Below, piece by piece: positions 1 to 6,848 of a stretch of 8,102 nucleotides of DNA (its first letter is position 1; every line of letters starts with the position of its first letter). The translations under genes and the position numbers were made by a program. The notes under the pieces are model-generated. The model was given only the letters and a program-made list of their open reading frames with translations, did not search any database and had not been told where the DNA came from. Source of the DNA: Armatimonadota bacterium (lineage in GTDB: Bacteria > Armatimonadota > Hebobacteria > Hebobacterales > WVXJ01); contig WVXJ01000096.1 in the NCBI GenBank assembly GCA_011773575.1, forward strand, positions 2,839 to 10,940, read 5' to 3'.

Positions 1-182
1 GGCGAGCTCGCCTGACTCCCATGGTCGGAGGACTTCCTCCACCAGCCTTCGGCAAGGCTTCGGCGGGCAAGCCAGCACCGGACGGGCATGGCATCTGAAG
101 CCCCGGGGGCGTCCGCATCCTTGCTGTCCTCGCAAAGCGATAGGCCAGTTTCTGTCGGACGCCGACCTCCTTTTTTAGGCAT
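1..182. other. Structured GC-rich intergenic segment, no convincing gene
   Basis: I find no convincing gene here. The segment is rich in short inverted repeats: a 12-base palindrome at 1-12, GGAGG/CCTCC at 27-31/36-40, AGCCTT/AAGGCT at 44-49/54-59 with a CGGC loop, CGGACG/CGTCCG at 79-84/110-115, and GTCGG/CCGAC at 154-158/162-166. Such density could mean the 3' part of a structured RNA or a folded 3' untranslated region whose start lies left of the window. Two frames stay open for about 58-60 codons (+ 2-178, and - from ATG 182-180 to the edge), but neither has a ribosome binding site nor a recognisable protein sequence. Confidence 0.4.
154..176 (+). terminator. Possible intrinsic terminator before the helicase promoter
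   Basis: GTCGG (154-158) pairs with CCGAC (162-166) around a 3-nt loop. Four bases later comes a run of six T (171-176). The stem is short and the T-run is not immediately adjacent, so this is a weak to moderate candidate. It sits just before the promoter of the next gene, where an upstream transcript would be expected to end. Confidence 0.4.
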
Positions 183-211
183 TTGACATGGCGTCACGCA
201 TCTGCTAACCT
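183..211 (+). promoter_or_regulatory. Sigma-70-type promoter for the helicase gene
   Basis: A perfect -35 hexamer TTGACA (183-188) is followed by a 17-base spacer and TAACCT (206-211) as the -10. The dinucleotide TG at 203-204 is in the extended -10 position, which would offset the poor -10 match (three of six). Transcription would begin near 218. If the ATG at 229 is used, the leader is only about ten bases. Confidence 0.5.
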
Positions 212-228
212 TTGATCAGCCTTCGCGC

Positions 229-1569
<1,341 letters not shown>

Positions 1570-1570
1570 A

Positions 1571-1576
1571 TATAAT
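1571..1576 (+). promoter_or_regulatory. Candidate -10 box for the RRM gene
   Basis: TATAAT, a perfect -10 hexamer, lies two bases after the helicase stop codon. The -35 region is poor (TTTCGG at 1549-1554 with a 16-base spacer is the best I see). If used, transcription would start near 1583 and give the RRM gene a leader of about 118 nt. The RRM gene could also be read from the helicase promoter. Confidence 0.4.
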
Positions 1577-1607
1577 ATTTGGCAGCAATTGACGTCTCTC
1601 CCGTTGC

Positions 1608-1682
1608 GTCGCGGCCTGGCCCGCGACTGGGAATCGGCGTCTCAGTAGCAAGAATAATGACGTTAAAGCGGAGCCAGGCCGC
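1608..1682 (+). promoter_or_regulatory. Leader with two mutually exclusive stems before the RRM gene
   Basis: Two perfect pairings share bases. The local hairpin pairs GTCGCGG (1608-1614) with CCGCGAC (1621-1627) around the loop CCTGGC. The long-range stem pairs GCGGCCTGGC (1611-1620) with GCCAGGCCGC (1673-1682), ten base pairs enclosing 52 nt and ending five bases before the ribosome binding site. They share 1611-1614 and use the loop of the first hairpin, so only one can exist at a time. This is the arrangement expected of an RNA switch responding to temperature, a protein or translation. That a switch exists is inference; the pairings are seen directly. I calculated no energies. Confidence 0.5.
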
Positions 1683-1687
1683 AAGAT

Positions 1688-1695
1688 TAAGGAGG
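1688..1695 (+). promoter_or_regulatory. Strong ribosome binding site of the RRM gene
   Basis: TAAGGAGG is a near-complete complement of the 16S rRNA 3' end, five bases before ATG 1701. It fixes the start codon and predicts strong translation unless the adjoining stem hinders ribosome loading. Confidence 0.85.
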
Positions 1696-1700
1696 CTATA

Positions 1701-1991
1701 ATGGCCAGTAAGAGTCTGTATGTTGGAAATCTAAGTTACTCTACATCAGAGAGCGCGCTTCGCGAGTTGTTCGCGGAGTACGCGGCAACGGAAGTCCGGC
1801 TGATCGGCGACAAGGGATTTGGCTTTGTCGACGTACCTGAGGAGAAGGCCGCCGATGCCATCGCCGCCCTCAACGGCCGCGAGGTGGACGGCCGCGCGCT
1901 GACAGTAAACGAGGCGCGCCCCCGCAGTGAGCGCGGCGGAGGCGGCAGACGCTTCGGTGGAGGGCACTCCGGCGGCGGGCGCCGCTGGTAG
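1701..1991 (+). CDS. Small RRM RNA-binding protein with glycine/arginine-rich tail
   Basis: A 96-residue single-RRM protein of the bacterial and cyanobacterial Rbp type, expected to bind single-stranded RNA in the cytoplasm. RNP2 is LYVGNL (6-11) and RNP1 is KGFGFVDV (38-45), with the exposed aromatics on the beta-sheet at Y7, F40 and F42. The domain ends around residue 73. The tail (74-96) is an Arg/Gly-rich stretch with repeated GG and GGG, like the tails of cold-inducible cyanobacterial Rbp proteins and eukaryotic RGG proteins. The loop between RNP2 and RNP1 is short compared with a typical RRM. The start is secured by the strong ribosome binding site. The gene follows a DEAD-box helicase by 131 bases and has its own structured leader, which fits control by cold or by the protein itself. 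Whether cold induces it is inferred from the family and cannot be seen here. Confidence 0.92.
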   Translation: MASKSLYVGNLSYSTSESALRELFAEYAATEVRLIGDKGFGFVDVPEEKAADAIAALNGREVDGRALTVNEARPRSERGGGGRRFGGGHSGGGRRW

Positions 1992-2038
1992 ACAGTCAAG
2001 GCTCAAACATCCAGAGCAACGCATAGGGTGCGACAGGT

Positions 2039-3382
2039 ATGACACAGAACAGACCGAAGCTGCTTATCATTGCGCCCGCGTGGTCACAGGGCTGGTGGGG
2101 GGGAGGCAAAGTGCTGGCGCCTCCACTGGTGCTGCCGCTGCTGGCAGCACTGAGCCCAGCCGATGTTGACGTGCAACTGCTTGACGAGAACGTCGAGGCC
2201 GTCGACACGAACGCTGATGTAGACTGGGTAGCGATCACCTGCATGACCGCCTCCGCGCCCCGCGCTTATGCGATAAGCGACGCTTTTCGGAGGCGGGGGA
2301 TACCGGTCGTCATGGGTGGTATCCATCCGACGGTATTGCCCGAAGAGGCCGCCGCGCACGCGGACGCGGTCGTCATCGGCGAGGCCGAACCGCTGTGGAG
2401 AGAGGTGTTGGCGGATCTTGCCGCCAGCCGTCTCAGGCCTCGCTACCGGCATGATGGTTACTCCGATCTCATAGGCCTCCCTCACCCTCGCCGTGATCTG
2501 CTTCGGGTCGATCGCTACCTCACCACCAATGTAGTTCAAACCGGGCGCGGGTGCCCGAATGCATGTTCCTTCTGCACGGTGAGCACGACGTCAGGGAGGC
2601 AGTACCGCTTCCGCCCCATTCCCGAAGTGGTGGAGGAAGTCCGATCGCTGTCCAGTGGATGGGTCGGGTTCGTTGATGACAACATCGCTGGTAATGCCCG
2701 GCGGGCGAAGGATCTGTTCGCAGCGCTGATCCCGCTCAAACGTCGCTGGATCGGCCAGGCCGATTTGACCATGGCGAGGGACCCGGAGCTCCTCTCCCTC
2801 GCCGCTCGCAGTGGCTGCCAGGCGATGTTCATAGGTCTCGAATCACTCTCGGAAGACAACCTGCGAGCAACCCACAAAGTCTCCAACGTGGGGACTGACA
2901 TGGGCGCGGCCATCACCACTATTCACAAGGCCGGTATCGAGATCATTGGCTCATTCGTGCTTGGGCTCGATGGAGATGACTGCGGCGTCTTCGCCAGGAC
3001 AGTGGAGTTCGCGCAGCGGCATAAGCTGGTTGCCGCCCAGTTCGCGGTGCTCACCCCCTTCCCCGGCACGGCGATGCGCCAGCAGCTCGATCGCGAAGGG
3101 CGGATCGTGGATCACGACTGGTCCCACTACACCATGAGCAACGTTGTGTTCCGGCCCCGACACATGACGGACCTCGAACTGCGGGCGGGTCAGAAGTATG
3201 TCTACGGTCGCTTCTACTCCTTACCCTCGATCCTGAAGCGCAGTTTCACCGTGCGCAGGAAGTTCCTCGGCCGTCTCCTCGTCAATCTCAGTTACCGTGG
3301 CATTCACCGCGGCAAGGGCATACACGACCGGCTCCCCGCGCAGCGTCTCCCGAGGCCGTTGCGTGCAAGCGGCGCGCCGTAG
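2039..3382 (+). CDS. B12-binding-type radical SAM protein, substrate unknown
   Basis: A 447-residue enzyme with the two-domain layout of cobalamin-binding radical SAM proteins (the BchE-like group). Residues 1-125 form a Rossmann-type B12-binding-like domain, with the family signature GGIHPTVLPEE (93-103) and a VVIGEAE strand (111-117). Residues about 160-345 form the radical SAM domain: C172, C176 and C179 (CxxxCxxC) would bind the [4Fe-4S] cluster that cleaves S-adenosylmethionine. A loop with DD (213-214), IGLES (265-269) and a GSFVLGLDGDD segment (304-314) are also typical. The C-terminal part (WSHYTMSNVVF.., FYS..SI) matches the tail of this group. No DxHxxG cobalamin-ligand motif is seen in the first domain. 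The reaction could be a methylation, ring formation or another radical step, and neighbours give no substrate. The start has a modest AGGG/AGG site. It follows the RRM gene by 47 bases, so co-transcription is possible. The last 20 or so residues are basic and unlikely to be catalytic. Confidence 0.87.
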   Translation: MTQNRPKLLIIAPAWSQGWWGGGKVLAPPLVLPLLAALSPADVDVQLLDENVEAVDTNADVDWVAITCMTASAPRAYAISDAFRRRGIPVVMGGIHPTVLPEEAAAHADAVVIGEAEPLWREVLADLAASRLRPRYRHDGYSDLIGLPHPRRDLLRVDRYLTTNVVQTGRGCPNACSFCTVSTTSGRQYRFRPIPEVVEEVRSLSSGWVGFVDDNIAGNARRAKDLFAALIPLKRRWIGQADLTMARDPELLSLAARSGCQAMFIGLESLSEDNLRATHKVSNVGTDMGAAITTIHKAGIEIIGSFVLGLDGDDCGVFARTVEFAQRHKLVAAQFAVLTPFPGTAMRQQLDREGRIVDHDWSHYTMSNVVFRPRHMTDLELRAGQKYVYGRFYSLPSILKRSFTVRRKFLGRLLVNLSYRGIHRGKGIHDRLPAQRLPRPLRASGAP

Positions 3383-3723
3383 GCCACCCCGCCATCTTGC
3401 CGGCGGCACGAAACAGGGCATCAGACTTCTGTGCGCGTTTTTATCCCAGATCGTATTTCTGACCAAAACGCTCCAGCATCGAAACCGGCTGCTTCGTCCG
3501 AAGCCCCTTCGATTTCACTCAGCCCAGCCTCCGCAGTTCCGACCTGTGCCGAATAAGGTCGAACCATGACCGGAGGTTCCAGCCGGCAGGAACCGGGGAA
3601 CCTGAGATAGAAATTGATTTGCTGCGGGAGGGTGATCGTCCATGTTCACCCGCGAGGGAGATCGCCGTCACTGTCCAATGGGAACGAATGCACCCCGTAA
3701 ACACTTCCAGAGGAGGATGTGCC
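3383..3723 (+). other. Intergenic region with hairpins in a probable leader
   Basis: No credible gene lies here. After the radical SAM stop, CCGCC/GGCGG (3389-3393/3402-3406) could form a hairpin, without a T-run. The right half is more structured. GGTTCC (3575-3580) can pair with GGAACC at 3589-3594 or with a second copy at 3597-3602. GGGTGA (3630-3635) can pair with TCACCC (3646-3651), or GCGGG (3624-3628) with CCCGC (3649-3653). These may belong to the leader of the gene at 3724. I found no clear promoter and recognise no known riboswitch. Confidence 0.4.
3711..3716 (+). promoter_or_regulatory. Ribosome binding site fixing the start at 3724
   Basis: AGGAGG lies seven bases before ATG 3724. 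It selects this start over the in-frame upstream extension to 3619, and places the signal peptide at the very N-terminus. Confidence 0.8.
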
Positions 3724-3930
3724 ATGAGGAGGCTCTGTCTGGTGGTGCTGGTATGTGCTGTGCTGGTGTCATGGGTGCTGGCTGTGGCGGCTGATGCCGC
3801 GGAGCAGCGGGTTCGGCTGCATGTGCTTATGCATTCTTTTCACTGCGCGCGTGAGTCCGATTGGGACCGCGCCACCAACTCGGATGAGCCCTACCTCATG
3901 GTAGTGGGTTTCAAACACCCCGGCGCATAG
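3724..3930 (+). CDS. N-terminal part of a secreted protein, signal peptide plus short domain
   Basis: This 68-codon ORF starts after a good ribosome binding site. Residues 1-25 form a textbook signal peptide: Arg2-Arg3, a long hydrophobic core, and a likely cleavage after ADA (23-25), so export by Sec is expected. The mature part reads like the first strands of a beta-rich domain and carries SDEPYLMVVGF (53-63), then stops after HPGA. Forty-three mature residues are too few for a normal folded exported protein. The next ORF begins two bases after the stop in the -1 frame and looks like the continuation. I read the pair as one gene that is either frameshifted, internally deleted, or decoded by recoding. 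A stand-alone small secreted protein is less likely. I know no function for it. Confidence 0.65.
   Translation: MRRLCLVVLVCAVLVSWVLAVAADAAEQRVRLHVLMHSFHCARESDWDRATNSDEPYLMVVGFKHPGA
3906..3912 (+). other. GGGTTTC slippery-type heptamer at the frame break
   Basis: In the frame of the 3724 ORF this reads G GGT TTC, the X XXY YYZ pattern of -1 ribosomal frameshift sites. A one-base backward slip here continues at CAA 3912-3914 and enters the frame of the 3933-4814 ORF, giving one protein of about 363 residues. No convincing stimulatory stem begins 5-9 bases downstream; the nearest hairpin (CGGC-GATA-GCCG, 3946-3957) is 33 bases away. The heptamer could be chance. Confidence 0.25.
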
Positions 3931-3932
3931 AG

Positions 3933-4814
3933 TTGGCGCATCTGGCGGCGATAGCCGATTTTCTCACTGATATCATCATGGCTCCCATCAACTTGCTGTT
4001 GGGGAGCGCGGACGACTATATCGGCAGCCATACGGTCATTTTCTATTTGCCCTCCCCGGAACAGAAGGACACCCCTCCCGGGACCGGCTCACGCAATGTC
4101 ACTTATATCAACGCGGCCACACTGGAGCCCGGCAACTACGGCATTCCCGCCATCAATCCATTCAGAATTGACGGCGGCAGTGAGGGCGTGTACGACATTT
4201 ACACCAATGCCGAAATCGCCCGCGTGACCGTGGAGAATCCGCCGGCTCCTATTGCCGTGCATCAAACCCGTGAATTGCGCACATTCAGCGCAATGCGCCC
4301 ACAACCCGCCCCTCGCGGCGCGTTGACTCTTGCTCCCTTCATGAGACCCGGCCTATCGGCGCGGCCGGCAGCAGCAGCGGCCGGCATAACCTTGGACGAT
4401 TTTACCGGCGAGTACCGCCTGTTCCTCGACGGGGTGGAAAACAGGCTCTCACTGCACAAGGAAACTGTGAAGCGCTCTTCACCCACTATGAAAGCGGCTC
4501 CGCGCTTCGTCGGCTCTCTTACCGATCCTGCCGGCGCGCGCCACGAGGTTACCGATTTCAATGCCAAAGGCCACCAGTTCACCTTTAGAGTCAAGGGGTT
4601 TGCCGGTGATTCCGGCGCGGTGTTGACTTTCCAAGGTTACCTTCTCACCCAGACCAAGAACGCCATCGTGGGCACTACTGTGTATCGCGGTGTCACCTAT
4701 GGGTTCTATGGCGTGAAGTCCAAGTTCGAGCAGGAGCCAGTGGAGGCTGCGCCGCAAACGCCGAAGCCGGTTGTGCCTATCCTGCGGCCCGGCAGCGTCT
4801 CCCCCATGCGGTGA
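3933..4814 (+). CDS. Continuation of the secreted protein, beta-rich, function unknown
   Basis: A 293-codon ORF counted from TTG 3933, two bases after the preceding stop. It has no ribosome binding site, no signal peptide and no good start of its own; the first ATG is at 3978, also without a site. This is why I treat it as the rest of the gene begun at 3724. Without export it would lack the N-terminus that the first ORF provides. Residues 1-100 include a helix-like stretch and GSADDYIGSHTVIFYL (24-39), then a segment ending GGSEGVYDIYTNAEI (81-95), as in compact beta domains. A Pro/Ala-rich linker spans about 101-150. Residues 152-262 form a second domain of alternating strands (GEYRLFLDGVENRLSL, FVGSLTDPAG, TFQGYLL, IVGTTVYRGVTYGFYGVK) resembling a small beta-barrel. 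The tail is Pro-rich. I cannot name a family with certainty. It may be translated by coupling to the first ORF, by frameshifting, or not at all. Confidence 0.6.
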   Translation: MAHLAAIADFLTDIIMAPINLLLGSADDYIGSHTVIFYLPSPEQKDTPPGTGSRNVTYINAATLEPGNYGIPAINPFRIDGGSEGVYDIYTNAEIARVTVENPPAPIAVHQTRELRTFSAMRPQPAPRGALTLAPFMRPGLSARPAAAAAGITLDDFTGEYRLFLDGVENRLSLHKETVKRSSPTMKAAPRFVGSLTDPAGARHEVTDFNAKGHQFTFRVKGFAGDSGAVLTFQGYLLTQTKNAIVGTTVYRGVTYGFYGVKSKFEQEPVEAAPQTPKPVVPILRPGSVSPMR

Positions 4815-5005
4815 AGCCGCGGGCTGACCTGGAAGTCATAGGAATTCGTCTTTGAGGCCGAAACTGGGCCGCGAATTTGCGCGGACGGGAGACGGCTTCC
4901 AAGGGGCTATCATCCGCCACGGTCTCAAAGATACCACCTTAGCCGCTTCGATTTTTACGCACTTACCACTCCGCACTTCGAACGCTCCAAATGTAATCAC
5001 ACTCC

Positions 5006-5037
5006 ACAATTTCGCGTGGCTCAAGCACGAAAATTGT
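5006..5037. repeat. Imperfect dyad upstream of the catalase
   Basis: ACAATTT (5006-5012) is the exact reverse complement of AAATTGT (5031-5037). Inside it, CGTG (5015-5018) pairs with CACG (5026-5029) around a 7-base loop. Eleven base pairs are interrupted only by a small internal loop. It could be a regulator's operator or an RNA hairpin, about 167 bases before the catalase start. Confidence 0.5.
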
Positions 5038-5103
5038 CCGATATTTCTACAGCCAGATGTGTAACAGGTTGAATGTGCCTGAGAGTGGCAGGAGTGGGCC
5101 CGG

Positions 5104-5253
5104 GTGGGACGAATAGACGAGAAGCCTAAGGTGGCACGCCTGAAGCTCAAGAAGCGGGTGAAGAGATTCGAAAGAATACTAACTTCAGAAAGGAGATATT
5201 GGCATGGCTCGCAAGAAGAAGACCTTGACTACTGGTTTCGGGATGCCGGTTGA
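5104..5253 (+). CDS. Possible 49-codon leader ORF overlapping the catalase start
   Basis: The frame from GTG 5104 stays open for 49 codons, through the catalase ribosome binding site and 50 bases into katA, ending at TGA 5251-5253. AGGAG (5090-5094) lies nine bases before the GTG. The predicted peptide is highly charged: a Lys/Arg-rich first half (KPKVARLKLKKRVKRFERIL) and an acidic, aromatic end. I recognise no family. If translated, ribosomes would cross the catalase start region, so it could tune catalase expression by coupling. It may also be a chance open frame. Confidence 0.25.
   Translation: MGRIDEKPKVARLKLKKRVKRFERILTSERRYWHGSQEEDLDYWFRDAG
5189..5195 (+). promoter_or_regulatory. Ribosome binding site of the catalase
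   Basis: AAAGGAG lies eight bases before ATG 5204. It fixes the catalase start and agrees with the N-termini of small-subunit catalases, which begin with a short basic stretch. Confidence 0.8.
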
Positions 5254-6715
5254 CAATGACCTTAACTCAGTGACGGCCGGAGTCAAGGGGCCGGTCCTCA
5301 TGCAGGACGTTCACCTGGTAGATAAACTGGCCCATTTCGACCGGGAGCGGATTCCCGAGCGTGTTGTCCACGCCAAAGGAGCCGGCGCTTACGGGTACTT
5401 TGAAGTGACCCATGATGTGACAAAATACACGCGGGCAAAATTTCTTTCCCAGGTGGGAAAACAGACTGAAGTTTTCCTGCGTTTCTCAACTGTTGGCGGA
5501 GAAAAAGGCTCGGCGGACTCAGAGCGCGACCCCCGCGGATTCGCCCTCAAGTTCTATACCGAGGAAGGCAACTACGATATGGTGGGGAACAACACCCCGG
5601 TATTTTTCATCCGCGACCCGCTGAAGTTTCCGGACTTCATCCATACCCAGAAGCGCAACCCCGCCACCAACCTGAAGGATCCGGATATGTTCTGGGATTT
5701 TCTGTCACTGACCCCGGAGTCCATCCACCAGGTCACGATTCTGTTCTCTGACCGCGGCACTCCCCGCTCTTACCGCCATATGAACGGGTACAGCAGCCAC
5801 ACATTCATGTGGTACAACGCGAAGGGAGAATACTGTTGGGTGCAACTCCATTTCAAGACCGAGCAAGGGATTCAGAACTTTGACCGGCAGGAAGCGGAAC
5901 ATATGCGCGGCAGTGACCCGGACTGCACCACACGTGACTTATTCGAAGCGATAGAGCATGGCGACTACCCTTCCTGGCGCCTGGAGGTGCAGATAATGAC
6001 ACCGGAGCAGGCACAGGACTACCGCTTCGATCCCTTTGACATTACGAAGGTCTGGTTCCATGCTGATTTCCCGCCCATGGATGTGGGCCGGCTGGTGCTG
6101 AATCGCAACCCGGAGAATTACTTCGCAGAGGTGGAACAGGCGGCCTTCTCGCCCGGCAATTTCGTTCCCGGCATCGGCCCCTCTCCGGACAAAATGCTGC
6201 AGGGGCGGCTGTTCAGTTACCACGACACCCACCGCCACAGGCTCGGCCCCAACTATCACCTGCTGCCGGTAAATGCGCCGAAGGCTTGCGAGATGCAAAA
6301 CTATCAACGGGATGGGTCCATGCGCCTTGATAACAACGGCGGGGGAGACCCGAACTATTGGCCCAACAGTTTCGGCGGCCCAAACCCTGACCCCAAAGCG
6401 GCGCCTCCGCCCATTGACGTTTCCGGAATGGCCGCCCGCCATGCCTATGAACTCGGGGATATCGACTTCGAACAGGCGGGAGCCCTTTACTCCAGGGTCA
6501 TGAGTGATGAGGACCGCGCCCACCTCATTGATAACATCGTCTCCCACCTTTCAGGCGCGCAGAAGCGTCTTCAACTCCGCCAGACAGCGCTATTCTTCAA
6601 AGCCAACGCGGATTATGGCGAACGGGTGGCAAAGGGGCTCGGTCTGAAACTGGATGAAGTCAAGCGGTTGGCGAAGATGTCACAGGAGGAGCGGGTTAGG
6701 GCCACCGCCGGCTGA
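5204..6715 (+). CDS. katA: Monofunctional haem catalase, small-subunit type
   Basis: Breaks down hydrogen peroxide to water and oxygen in the cytoplasm, normally as a haem b homotetramer. The 503-residue length fits the small-subunit class. The active-site signature FDRERIPERVVHAKGAGAYG (45-64) holds the catalytic His56. GNNTPVFFIRDP (128-139) holds the distal-side Asn. The haem-ligand signature RLFSYHDTHRHRLGPNY (335-351) provides the proximal Tyr339 and the neighbouring Arg residues. RFSTV (93-97) and the DPRGFALKFYTEEGN segment (109-123) are also typical. There is no extra C-terminal flavodoxin-like domain, so it is not a KatE-type large catalase. His340 stands where many relatives have Pro or another small residue, which is a minor variation. 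The gene appears transcribed alone, with a long upstream gap and a convergent neighbour downstream. Peroxide regulation is expected but no known operator is visible. Confidence 0.97.
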   Translation: MARKKKTLTTGFGMPVDNDLNSVTAGVKGPVLMQDVHLVDKLAHFDRERIPERVVHAKGAGAYGYFEVTHDVTKYTRAKFLSQVGKQTEVFLRFSTVGGEKGSADSERDPRGFALKFYTEEGNYDMVGNNTPVFFIRDPLKFPDFIHTQKRNPATNLKDPDMFWDFLSLTPESIHQVTILFSDRGTPRSYRHMNGYSSHTFMWYNAKGEYCWVQLHFKTEQGIQNFDRQEAEHMRGSDPDCTTRDLFEAIEHGDYPSWRLEVQIMTPEQAQDYRFDPFDITKVWFHADFPPMDVGRLVLNRNPENYFAEVEQAAFSPGNFVPGIGPSPDKMLQGRLFSYHDTHRHRLGPNYHLLPVNAPKACEMQNYQRDGSMRLDNNGGGDPNYWPNSFGGPNPDPKAAPPPIDVSGMAARHAYELGDIDFEQAGALYSRVMSDEDRAHLIDNIVSHLSGAQKRLQLRQTALFFKANADYGERVAKGLGLKLDEVKRLAKMSQEERVRATAG

Positions 6716-6749
6716 TCCTGAGATATATTTTAGCGCTTCAAGAAACGAA

Positions 6750-6799
6750 GGCAGCGCTCACTGGTCCGACAGCATATTGCTACCACTATTGGCGCTGCC
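6750..6799. terminator. Stem-loop between the convergent catalase and HEAT genes
   Basis: GGCAGCGC (6750-6757) pairs with GCGCTGCC (6792-6799), an 8-base-pair GC-rich stem, with a small inner hairpin AGCA/TGCT at 6771-6774/6778-6781. A competing pairing is CACTGG (6759-6764) with CCAGTG (6798-6803). On the - strand the stem is followed by a T-rich stretch (TTCGTTTCTT), so it most likely ends the HEAT transcript. On the + strand there is no T-run. Confidence 0.45.
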
Positions 6800-6813
6800 A
6801 GTGTCCAGCATAG

Positions 6814-6838
6814 TTGGTGTTTGTCGAATACAAACCAA
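6814..6838 (+). terminator. Possible terminator of the catalase transcript
   Basis: TTGG (6814-6817) pairs with CCAA (6835-6838) and TTTGT (6820-6824) with ACAAA (6830-6834), with a 2-base bulge and a CGAAT loop. Downstream is pyrimidine-rich (TCTTCTGCTCC, then ATTTTT from 6851). It is weaker than a classical terminator because the T-run is separated from the stem. Confidence 0.3.
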
Positions 6839-6848
6839 TCTTCTGCTC

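Larger units (their letters stand above)
4815..5203. other. Intergenic region upstream of the catalase
   Basis: This 389-base gap holds a small hairpin (CCGCG/CGCGG, 4869-4873/4880-4884), the imperfect dyad at 5006-5037, the possible small ORF at 5104 and the catalase ribosome binding site. TTGTCC (5034-5039) could be a -35 box, but its best -10 (TGTAAC, 5060-5065) is 20 bases away, so I do not call a promoter. I see no PerR or Fur box consensus. ORFs on both strands at 4836-5150 have no ribosome binding site or recognisable sequence and appear spurious. Confidence 0.5.

Noticed and set aside
120..170. Resemblance to a c-di-GMP-I riboswitch (GCAAAGCGATAGGCC)
   Set aside because: The matching GGCAAACC arm with its nearby GNRA hairpin and the downstream paired element are absent or wrongly spaced.
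1..182. Resemblance to RNase P RNA on the - strand (GGAGGAAGTCC, and ACAGAAACTGGCCTATCG)
   Set aside because: The first element lacks one A of the conserved GAGGAAAGTCC and is explained by its own palindrome. The two elements are also in the wrong order for one rnpB gene.
1..182. - strand open frame from ATG 182 to the window edge
   Set aside because: No ribosome binding site and no recognisable protein sequence; openness is expected in GC-rich DNA.
1589..1617. TTGACG as a -35 box for the RRM gene
   Set aside because: At 17 bases downstream the sequence is CGGCCT, not a -10.
1697..1702. TATAAT overlapping the RRM start codon
   Set aside because: It overlaps the ribosome binding spacer and ATG, so a transcript from it would lack the start.
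3297..3569. 90-codon + frame overlapping the end of the radical SAM gene
   Set aside because: No ribosome binding site, overlaps a confident gene, composition is basic and low in structure.
3922..3947. GGCGCAT repeated 13 bases apart at the frame break, as a slippage duplication
   Set aside because: Removing one 13-base unit moves the reading into a frame that soon meets a stop, and an insertion of 13 shifts the wrong way.
4836..5150. Overlapping frames on both strands in the gap before the catalase
   Set aside because: No start signals and no protein-like sequence that I recognise; they are best read as chance frames.
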